From Pigmentiphaga sp. (GTDB lineage: Bacteria; Pseudomonadota; Gammaproteobacteria; Burkholderiales; Burkholderiaceae_B): 9,408 nucleotides of DNA. Every line of letters starts with the position of its first letter. Positions within the stretch are counted from its first letter, which is position 1. Below the pieces are notes generated by a model, which did not search any database, was not told the DNA's origin, and saw only the letters and a list, made by a program, of their open reading frames with translations. Shown here piece by piece: positions 1 through 5,375 of the stretch. The stretch is from positions 1-9,408 of the forward strand of contig JALOAI010000055.1 in NCBI GenBank assembly GCA_023228945.1, given 5' to 3'. Position numbers and translations under genes: made by a program.

Positions 1-1064
1 TTCTCGACCAGCCGCAGCTTTTCGTCGGCGCGGCGGGCGTCCTCGCCCCAGACGGTGACGGTCGCCGTGACATAGGCCATGCCGGCCATGTCGGCGCCGA
101 GTTCCTGCAACGCCATATCCGCGTCGGCGGCCTTGTTCGCGGCATCGGTGTCCACGAGCGCGGATTGCTCGTTGGTCATCACCTCCTTGATGATCGCCGC
201 GATGCTCTTGCGCTTGGCGAACCATTGCCGGCGGATTTTGGTCAGCAGCCGGGTCGCGTCGGTCTTGTCCATGAGGATGGCGCGGGTGGACCATCGGTAG
301 GGAAAGGCCAGCCGGTTCATCTCGTCGAGGAGGCCGGGGGTGGTCGTGCCGGGAAAGCCGGTGATCGTCAGCACCCGGAGATGCGACAAGCCCAGGCGCG
401 GCTCCAGCCCGCCGGTCAGCGGCTGATCGGCCAGCAGAGCGTCGAGATACATCGGCACTTCCGGCACGCGGACGCGATGCCGATTGGTCGAGATGGTGGA
501 ATGGAGGTAGGTCAGCGTGCCGGCGTCATCGAGCCAGCTACATTCCGGCATGAAGCCGTCGAGCAGCGCCAGCACGCGGTCGGTGCGGTCGATGAAGCCG
601 CGCACCAGCTCCCACGGGTTCACGCCCGAGGTCTCGCGGCCCTCGTAAAGCCAGGACTCCGATCGTGCGGCATCTTCGGCGGGCGGGAGCCAGAGGAAGG
701 TCAGGAAGTAACCGGAGACGAAATGGCTGCCCTCTTCCTCGAAATCGGCCTTGCGCTCGGCATCGACCAATGCCGAGGCGGGATCGGGGAAGCGGTCCGC
801 AGGATAGGTTGCGGCCTCCGAACGCTGTGCTTCCACGAAAATGGCCCAGCCAGAGCCGAGACGGCGGAAGGCGTTGTTCAGCCGTCCCGCGACCGCAACC
901 AGTTCGGCCGCGACGGCGGAATCCAGATCGGGGCCACGAAACTTCGCCGTCCGCTGAAACGAGCCATCCTTGTTGAGGACAACTCCCTCCCCGACCAGCG
1001 CCACCCAGGGCAGATAATCGGCCAGGCGGGAAGCGGTGCGGCGGTATTCTGCGAGATTCATCAT
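1..1064 (-). CDS. trbE: TrbE, VirB4-type conjugal transfer ATPase (N-terminal 354 residues, cut by the window edge)
   Basis: This is the large cytoplasmic/inner-membrane ATPase that energises pilus assembly and substrate transfer in trb-type (MPF-T) type IV secretion systems. The reverse strand is open from the double ATG at 1064/1061 to the edge, beginning MMNLAEYRRTASRLADYLPW, the usual TrbE start. The visible part ends ADEKLRLVE and covers the N-terminal region and the beginning of the CagE/TrbE/VirB4 family domain. Full-length TrbE is about 800 residues, so the Walker A and B motifs lie outside the window and cannot be checked. It follows trbD by 10 bp, with a GAGG-like ribosome site overlapping the trbD stop, so it is translated as part of the trb operon. 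The first of the two adjacent ATGs was taken as the start; the second would shorten it by one residue. The family call is firm; whether the gene is intact is unknown. Confidence 0.93.
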   Translation of the reverse strand, partial: MMNLAEYRRTASRLADYLPWVALVGEGVVLNKDGSFQRTAKFRGPDLDSAVAAELVAVAGRLNNAFRRLGSGWAIFVEAQRSEAATYPADRFPDPASALVDAERKADFEEEGSHFVSGYFLTFLWLPPAEDAARSESWLYEGRETSGVNPWELVRGFIDRTDRVLALLDGFMPECSWLDDAGTLTYLHSTISTNRHRVRVPEVPMYLDALLADQPLTGGLEPRLGLSHLRVLTITGFPGTTTPGLLDEMNRLAFPYRWSTRAILMDKTDATRLLTKIRRQWFAKRKSIAAIIKEVMTNEQSALVDTDAANKAADADMALQELGADMAGMAYVTATVTVWGEDARRADEKLRLVE

Positions 1065-1074
1065 GGATCAAACC

Positions 1075-1356
1075 TCACACCGAGAGATGGCCGGGGATGC
1101 GCAGATGGCGGCGCGCGACCTCGACGAAGAGCGGATCGCGCTTGGCGGCCCAGACGGCGGCGATGTGACCGACCGCCCAGATCAGGATGCCGGCGAGCCA
1201 GAGCTGGAGGCCGAGGCCGACTGCCCCGGCCAGCGTGCCGTTCAGGATCGCGACGGATCGCGGCGCCCCACCGAGCAGGATCGGCTCGGTCAGGGCGCGG
1301 TGGACCGGGACAGCGAAGCCCGGCACCGCGTCGAGCGCCTCGAAACTCACGGCCAT
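1075..1356 (-). CDS. trbD: TrbD, VirB3-like inner-membrane component of the conjugation channel
   Basis: This is a 93-residue protein of the VirB3/TrbD family, a small inner-membrane partner of the VirB4-type ATPase. The N-terminal third (about residues 20-33, RALTEPILLGGAPR) carries the conserved block seen in VirB3/TrbD proteins. Residues about 34-71 are strongly hydrophobic (SVAILNGTLAGAVGLGLQLW and onwards), long enough for a membrane hairpin, followed by the basic stretch AAKRDPLFVEVARRHLR. The ATG at 1354-1356 shares its A with the TGA stop of trbC, which fixes this start; a longer upstream reading in the same frame is only a shadow of trbC and trbB. In several systems VirB3 and VirB4 are fused, which fits trbE following 10 bp downstream. 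The length is normal for the family. Confidence 0.92.
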   Translation of the reverse strand: MAVSFEALDAVPGFAVPVHRALTEPILLGGAPRSVAILNGTLAGAVGLGLQLWLAGILIWAVGHIAAVWAAKRDPLFVEVARRHLRIPGHLSV

Positions 1357-1685
1357 CAGACCAGCGCTCCGCCGCCGAAGCTGAAGAACGAGAGGAAGAA
1401 GGAGCTGGCGGCGAAGGCGATGGAGATGCCGAAGACGATCTGGATCAGTCGCCTGAAGCCGCCGCCGGTGTCGCCGAAAGCCAACGTCAGGCCTGTGACG
1501 ATGATGATAATCACCGCCACGATTTTCGCCACCGGCCCTTCGACGGATTCGAGGATGGATTGCAACGGCGCTTCCCAGGGCATCGAAGAGCCGGAGGCAA
1601 AGGCCGGGGATGTCATCAGGCTCACCCAGGCGAAGGCGGCGGCGGTTGCGATATGGTGACGGATGCGGAAGGCGCGACGGATCAT
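1356..1685 (-). CDS. trbC: TrbC, VirB2-like conjugative pilin precursor
   Basis: This is a 109-residue pilin precursor, the major subunit of the conjugative pilus in trb systems. It starts with a basic N-terminus (MIRRAFRIRHH), a hydrophobic core and a likely signal-peptidase site after Ala30 (SPAFA then SGS). The mature part has two hydrophobic helices at about residues 52-70 (VAKIVAVIIIIVTGLTLAF) and 82-103, joined by GDTGGGFRRL, the normal VirB2/TrbC topology. Its ATG (1683-1685) overlaps the TGA of trbB by four bases and its own stop overlaps the trbD start, which indicates translational coupling. In RP4 the TrbC pilin is cyclised by the TraF peptidase. No such peptidase is visible here and cyclisation of this protein is not shown by the sequence. 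Confidence 0.94.
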   Translation of the reverse strand: MIRRAFRIRHHIATAAAFAWVSLMTSPAFASGSSMPWEAPLQSILESVEGPVAKIVAVIIIIVTGLTLAFGDTGGGFRRLIQIVFGISIAFAASSFFLSFFSFGGGALV

Positions 1686-2680
1686 GCAGGTTCTCCAGTG
1701 TTGCGAGTGGTGCCGGGTTCTGAAAAGGCGGGGAAAATCCGGTAGTCGCCGTCGGGACCGAGACCATCGACGCGGGCGAGTTCGACAAGCCGCCGTGCGG
1801 AACCGCGACCGGCAAGGACGGCCACGAGGTCGATGGTTTCGGCGATCATGGCGCGCGGGACGGTGACGACGGCTTCCTGGATCAATTGTTCGAGGCGGCG
1901 AAGCGCGCCGATGCCGGAACCGGCATGGATGGTGCCGATCCCTCCGGGGTGCCCGGTGCCCCAGGCTTTGAGGAGATCGAGCGCCTCGGCGCCACGCACC
2001 TCACCGATCGGAATACGGTCGGGACGCAGCCGCAGCGAGGAACGGACCAGATCGGACAGAGTGGCAACGCCATCCTTGGTCCGCATGGCGACAAGGTTGG
2101 GTGCCGCGCATTGCAGCTCGCGGGTGTCCTCGATGATGACGACGCGATCCTGCGTCTTGGCCACCTCGGCCAGCAGCGCATTGGTCAGCGTGGTCTTGCC
2201 GGTGGACGTGCCACCGGCGACGAGGATGTTCGCACGCGACTGGACGGCGGCGCGGAGCGTTTCCGCTTGACCGGCGGACATGATGCCGGCCGCCACGTAG
2301 TCGTCGAGTGTGAAGACCGTGACGGCGGGCTTGCGGATGGCGAAGGCGGGTGCGGCGACGACCGGCGGCAGCAGGCCCTCGAAGCGCTCGCCGGTCTCCG
2401 GCAGTTCGGCCGAGACGCGGGGGCTGCGGGCATGCACTTCCACACCGACATGGTGGGCGACCAGCCGCACGATGCGCTCACCATCGGCAGCCGACAGTAT
2501 CTCGCCCGTATCGGCCAGTCCCTCGGACAGCCGGTCCACCCAGATCCGGCCATCGGGGTTCAGCATGACCTCGACGACCGACGGGTCTTGCAGCAGGGCT
2601 GAGATGGCAGGCCCGAGCGCCGTTCGGAGCATGCGCGCGCCGCGGTCCACCGTTGCCTGATTGTGGTTGATGCCTGCCAT
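1682..2680 (-). CDS. trbB: TrbB, VirB11-type secretion ATPase
   Basis: This is a 332-residue hexameric traffic ATPase of the VirB11/PulE family, working at the cytoplasmic base of the conjugation channel. All diagnostic motifs are intact: Walker A GGTSTGKTT at residues 156-164, the Asp box VVIIEDTREL at 180-189, Walker B DRIPIGEVRG at 221-230, and the His box GHPGGIGTIHAG at 243-254. The N-terminal domain (about residues 15-125) includes the typical SVVEVMLNPDGRIWVD block. The start at 2678-2680 is preceded by GGGGACGAG, a usable ribosome site, and the protein begins MAGINHNQATVDRGARML, as expected. It is the first gene of the trb block; trbC starts inside its stop codon. Upstream lies a 231-bp region with an inverted repeat, the likely control point of the trb operon. 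Confidence 0.96.
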   Translation of the reverse strand: MAGINHNQATVDRGARMLRTALGPAISALLQDPSVVEVMLNPDGRIWVDRLSEGLADTGEILSAADGERIVRLVAHHVGVEVHARSPRVSAELPETGERFEGLLPPVVAAPAFAIRKPAVTVFTLDDYVAAGIMSAGQAETLRAAVQSRANILVAGGTSTGKTTLTNALLAEVAKTQDRVVIIEDTRELQCAAPNLVAMRTKDGVATLSDLVRSSLRLRPDRIPIGEVRGAEALDLLKAWGTGHPGGIGTIHAGSGIGALRRLEQLIQEAVVTVPRAMIAETIDLVAVLAGRGSARRLVELARVDGLGPDGDYRIFPAFSEPGTTRNTGEPA

Positions 2681-2695
2681 CTCGTCCCCGTTCCA

Positions 2696-2718
2696 CCGGG
2701 GAGGCGAGAGTTCCCCGG
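2696..2718. promoter_or_regulatory. Inverted repeat CCGGGGA-N9-TCCCCGG upstream of trbB
   Basis: A perfect 7-bp inverted repeat (2696-2702 and 2712-2718) with a 9-bp spacer lies 16 bp upstream of the trbB ATG. Its spacing and position would suit an operator or an mRNA stem-loop next to the trbB ribosome site. There is no T-run after it, so it is not a standard terminator. The repeat is seen directly; its function is inferred. Confidence 0.4.
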
Positions 2719-2734
2719 ATGGGGATGACTAAAA

Positions 2735-2750
2735 GAGACCCCAAAGCGGC
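2735..2750 (+). repeat. Left copy of an imperfect direct repeat flanking the lysR-qor cassette
   Basis: GAGAC (2735-2739), three bases, then AAAGCGGC (2743-2750). The matching copy at 4907-4920 has GAGAC and AAAGCGGC separated by one base. The two copies bracket the lysR-qor pair. They may be scars of its insertion, but the match is short and gapped and could be chance. Confidence 0.25.
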
Positions 2751-2911
2751 CGTTTCAACAAGTTTCGACCGTCGTAGTAGTGTGGCGTGCAAATACAGGA
2801 GAACGGCGGTGGTGCCATTCAGCGCCAAGGTGGAGTGAGGTGGGGGAGCAGCTCAACATTAGCGTAGAGCGATTCGATGAGCATGATGGCTTCGAAGGAC
2901 ATTGCGGCCCT

Positions 2912-3802
2912 TCAGTCATCCAGCTTTGGACCGTAGAATTTGCTCTTCAGCACTCCAGCGATATGATCCCGAACCAACCGCACCCGTGGCAGAGCCAGAG
3001 ACTGCTCATGGCCGAGTAACCAGAGATCGGTTTCCAGCGGTGGCAGGCTTGCCAGCCCGGGCAGGAAGCCGGCTGGACGGGCGATGAAATCCGGCAGCAC
3101 CGCCCAACCTGCGCCTTGCTCGACGGCCGCCACCTGCGCGGCAAGGGAGGTCAGGCGCAGCGATGGCCGAAGCCCGGGACAGTGACCTGAAAGCCATGCC
3201 GCCATGGCGAGATAGGCGAAATCCTCGGTCCAGCCGACCATCCGGTGTCGATGCAGATCCTCGGGGTTGCCCGGTGTGCCGTGCCGCGCCACGTGATCCG
3301 CCGAGGCGTAAAGCCCGAAGCGGATCGCACCGACCCTTCTCAGGCGATAGTTGCCGCGGACGGGTCGCACCAGCCGGATGACCAGATCGGCGTCCTCGGC
3401 GGCAAGCTGCACGGGCTGGACCGAACTGCGCAGCTCGATGCGGATGGCGGGATAATCCTCCATGAACCGGATCAGCGCGGGCAACAGCATGTCCCGGCCC
3501 AGAAGCTCGGGTGCCTCGATCCGCACCGGCCCGGCCAGACCGTCGCCGGTTTCCAGCGCATTGCGCTCGAAGACCCGCATGCGGGTTCCCGCCAACTCGG
3601 CCTCCGGGACAAGGCTCTGCCCGGCCTCGGTCAAGCTGTAGCCATCGCGATGCGGGCGGAACAGCCGCACCTTCAGCGCCAGCTCGAGAGCCTCGATCCG
3701 CCGGGAAACGGTCGAGGGGCTGGTGCCCAGCCGGGTGGCCGCAGCCGAAAGCGACTTCGCCTGCGCGAGTGCAAGGAAGAATTTCAGGTCGTTCCAGTCC
3801 AT
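2912..3802 (-). CDS. LysR-family transcriptional regulator
   Basis: This is a 296-residue LysR-type regulator of normal family length. The N-terminus MDWNDLKFFLALAQAKSLSA leads into a winged helix-turn-helix at about residues 16-40 (SLSAAATRLGTSPSTVSRR, then IEALE), followed by LFRPHRDGYSLTEAGQSL and a linker helix. Residues about 86-290 form the periplasmic-binding-like effector domain. The start at 3800-3802 was chosen because it gives the canonical LysR N-terminus and has GGAAAG just upstream; the longer reading to 3883 would run into the divergent promoter region. It is divergent from the quinone oxidoreductase gene with 94 bp between the start codons, the classic layout for a LysR regulator controlling its neighbour. 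The likely target is therefore qor and its own gene; the inducer cannot be read from the sequence. Transcription runs towards trbB without an obvious terminator, so read-through into trb is possible. Confidence 0.92.
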   Translation of the reverse strand: MDWNDLKFFLALAQAKSLSAAATRLGTSPSTVSRRIEALELALKVRLFRPHRDGYSLTEAGQSLVPEAELAGTRMRVFERNALETGDGLAGPVRIEAPELLGRDMLLPALIRFMEDYPAIRIELRSSVQPVQLAAEDADLVIRLVRPVRGNYRLRRVGAIRFGLYASADHVARHGTPGNPEDLHRHRMVGWTEDFAYLAMAAWLSGHCPGLRPSLRLTSLAAQVAAVEQGAGWAVLPDFIARPAGFLPGLASLPPLETDLWLLGHEQSLALPRVRLVRDHIAGVLKSKFYGPKLDD

Positions 3803-3811
3803 AGCTTTCCA

Positions 3812-3836
3812 TTTTCGCAAAGCATGGAGCCGAAAA
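3812..3836. promoter_or_regulatory. Candidate LysR operator, TTTTCG-N13-CGAAAA
   Basis: A perfect 6-bp inverted repeat (TTTTCG at 3812-3817, CGAAAA at 3831-3836) lies in the 94-bp space between the divergent lysR and qor starts. LysR regulators usually bind imperfect dyads in such shared regions. A second, overlapping dyad GCTTT (3804-3808) / AAAGC (3819-3823) is also present, so which one is the primary site is open. The binding assignment is inference. Confidence 0.4.
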
Positions 3837-3896
3837 CAAGCATCGACTGATCGCGCGCTGTCGTGGATTCTGCCGGAAAGCAAAGGAATCCCGACT

Positions 3897-4886
3897 ATGC
3901 CTCACATCATCTCTTCCATCCGCTTTTCCGATTACGGAGGGTCTGACGTCCTGTCTCTTTCCAATATCGAACTGCCCGCCCCTGGCCCGGGCGAGATCCA
4001 GATCCGTCATGCCGCCATCGGCGTCAACTATATCGACATTTATCACCGCAAGGGCGTGTTCGGCCCCAAGCTGCCGCTGCCGAGCGGTCTGGGTGTGGAG
4101 GGGGTGGGCGAGATCGTCGCAGTCGGTCCCGATGTCTCCGCTTTCAAGGTCGGGGATCGCGTGGCCTATGTCGGCGGACCGCCGGGCGGTTATGCGACCC
4201 ATCGCAACCTTCCGGCGGCGCGGGCGATTCATGTGCCTGCAGGTCTGGACAGCGCGACTGTCGCGGCAAGCGTGTTCAAGGGGTTGACCGCTGAATACCT
4301 GACCCATCGCTGCGTCAGCCTACAGCCGGGCGATACGGTGCTGTTTCACGCCGCGGCGGGGGGTGTCGGCTCCTTTGCCAGCCAGTGGCTCAAGGCGCTT
4401 GGGGTGACAGTGATCGGCACCGTCAGCACCGAGGCGAAGGCCCAGATCGCCCGTGCGCAGGGATGCGATCATGTCATCATCTACAGCCATGACGATTTCC
4501 GCGACGAAGTGATGCGGATCACCGGCGGCAAGGGTGTCCGGGTCGTCTATGATTCAGTGGGCGCGCATACGTTCATGCGCTCGCTCGATTGCCTGCAACC
4601 GCGCGGAACCATGGTCAGCTTCGGGGAAAGCTCGGGTCCGGTCGAGCCTTTGGCGGTCGGCACGCTCGGGGCCAAGGGGTCGCTCTTTCTCACCAGGCCC
4701 TCGATCGCGCACTACACGGCGGATCGCGTGGAATACGAGGGCGCAGCGGAACGCCTGTTCTCGGCCATGCGAGACAGCACCGTCGTTGCCGGAAAGCCGA
4801 GTGTCTACCCTCTGGCGGAAGCCGCTCAGGCCCATGCCGATCTCGAAAGCCGCAGGACGACAGGAGCGGTTGTCTTGTTGCCCTGA
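3897..4886 (+). CDS. qor: NADPH:quinone oxidoreductase (Qor-like, MDR superfamily)
   Basis: This is a 329-residue medium-chain dehydrogenase/reductase of the zinc-free quinone oxidoreductase type, expected to reduce quinones or related electrophiles with NADPH in the cytoplasm. The N-terminal GroES-like domain contains GVNYIDIYHRKG (about 42-53) and the GLGVEGVGEIVAVG block (64-77). The Rossmann NADP-binding loop is AAAGGVG at 152-158, in HAAAGGVGSFASQWLKALG. The later segments VRVVYDSVG (214-222), SLDCLQPRGTMVSFG (229-243) and KGSLFLTRPS (260-269) closely resemble E. coli Qor as I recall it, and the length matches. The zinc ligands of alcohol dehydrogenases are absent. The start at 3897 has AAAGGA nine bases upstream; an upstream in-frame reading to 3723 overlaps lysR and is rejected. 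It is the only plus-strand gene in the window and ends 41 bp from the convergent copG stop. It is probably under control of the divergent LysR regulator. It has no known role in conjugation and looks like cargo. Confidence 0.93.
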   Translation: MPHIISSIRFSDYGGSDVLSLSNIELPAPGPGEIQIRHAAIGVNYIDIYHRKGVFGPKLPLPSGLGVEGVGEIVAVGPDVSAFKVGDRVAYVGGPPGGYATHRNLPAARAIHVPAGLDSATVAASVFKGLTAEYLTHRCVSLQPGDTVLFHAAAGGVGSFASQWLKALGVTVIGTVSTEAKAQIARAQGCDHVIIYSHDDFRDEVMRITGGKGVRVVYDSVGAHTFMRSLDCLQPRGTMVSFGESSGPVEPLAVGTLGAKGSLFLTRPSIAHYTADRVEYEGAAERLFSAMRDSTVVAGKPSVYPLAEAAQAHADLESRRTTGAVVLLP

Positions 4887-4906
4887 TGCAAGCGAATGGC
4901 AGCTTT

Positions 4907-4920
4907 GAGACGAAAGCGGC
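4907..4920 (+). repeat. Right copy of an imperfect direct repeat flanking the lysR-qor cassette
   Basis: GAGAC (4907-4911), one base, then AAAGCGGC (4913-4920), in the 41-bp gap between the qor and copG stops. It pairs with 2735-2750. It is seen directly but is short and gapped; its meaning is uncertain. Confidence 0.25.
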
Positions 4921-4927
4921 GCGCCAG

Positions 4928-5371
4928 TCAGTTCACCCCTGTACCCTGATCTGATCCGGCCACATCCTCCGAAATCTCCTGGCGCAGCTTCGGCCCCTGT
5001 GCGAGCCGTCGGCCGAGGGCCGTGATGAACGCCTCGTATCGCTCGTTAGATTTGGCCTTGGCCGCCTTCGCTGCCGGCTCGGGCAAGGCCGGCGTTGTCG
5101 TGACCCAGAACCGGATGAACACCGCCAGGCTCTCGACGGCGATGCCGACGTCACGCTCCAGCCGTGTCATACGGCGGTCAAGCTGATCGAGGCGTTTGGC
5201 GATGATCGCTTCGCGGCGCTCGGCGTCGTCCGGCGACAGGAACGACGCGATGGCGGCTTCGGCGATCATGGATTGCGAACGATCCCGGCGCGCGGCGAAG
5301 TCCGCAAGGGCGGTCGTGACATCGGGGTCAAGATAGATCGTGATCTTCGATTTCTTCCTGCGGCGTGTCAT
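4928..5371 (-). CDS. CopG-family ribbon-helix-helix protein of the conjugation operon
   Basis: This is a 147-residue protein with an N-terminal ribbon-helix-helix domain at about residues 7-45: a basic lead (MTRRRKKSK), the DNA-contacting strand ITIYLDPDV, helix A with TALADFAARR, and helix B with SQSMIAEAAIASFL. Residues about 48-78 are charged with a heptad-like pattern (AKRLDQLDRRMTRLERDVG), suggesting a coiled coil, followed by a hydrophobic segment AVESLAVFIRFWV and a C-terminal tail. Proteins of this type lie next to traG in many alphaproteobacterial elements. It starts four bases after the traG stop (ATG at 5369-5371, GGAG about ten bases upstream), so it belongs to the relaxase-traG operon; the longer reading to 5422 overlaps traG and is not used. 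Family members act as oriT-binding relaxosome accessory factors or as autorepressors. Either role is inferred here, not shown. Confidence 0.88.
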   Translation of the reverse strand: MTRRRKKSKITIYLDPDVTTALADFAARRDRSQSMIAEAAIASFLSPDDAERREAIIAKRLDQLDRRMTRLERDVGIAVESLAVFIRFWVTTTPALPEPAAKAAKAKSNERYEAFITALGRRLAQGPKLRQEISEDVAGSDQGTGVN

Positions 5372-5375
5372 GGCG

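Larger units (their letters stand above)
2681..2911. other. Intergenic region between lysR and trbB, presumed trb leader/promoter region
   Basis: This is 231 bp without a convincing gene. On the minus strand it separates the lysR stop from trbB, so it should hold the trb promoter unless trb is read through from lysR. The only promoter-like string I see on that strand is TTGAAA (2753-2758), about 18 bp ahead of a poor T-rich -10 candidate; this is weak. A 7-bp inverted repeat lies close to trbB (listed separately). A 27-codon reading frame on the minus strand (2819-2902, beginning MSFEAIMLIESLYANVELL) has no clear ribosome site and I do not recognise it. No rho-independent terminator for lysR is visible. 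Confidence 0.5.

Noticed and set aside
165..1745. 526-codon plus-strand open frame
   Set aside because: It lies antisense to trbE, trbD and trbC, which have clear family motifs and coupled stops and starts. It is an artefact of high GC and codon bias.
2921..2928. CAGCTTTG shared with 4900-4907 as a target-site duplication of the cassette
   Set aside because: The left copy is inside the lysR coding region, so it cannot be a clean flank; an 8-bp match is expected by chance at this search size.
3006..4307. 433-codon minus-strand open frame across lysR and the start of qor
   Set aside because: It is an out-of-frame shadow of lysR continued antisense to qor; arginine- and glycine-rich, with no ribosome site.
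4902..4917. GCTTT-N6-AAAGC hairpin between qor and copG as a terminator
   Set aside because: The stem is only 5 bp and there is no T-run on either strand, so it is too weak to call.
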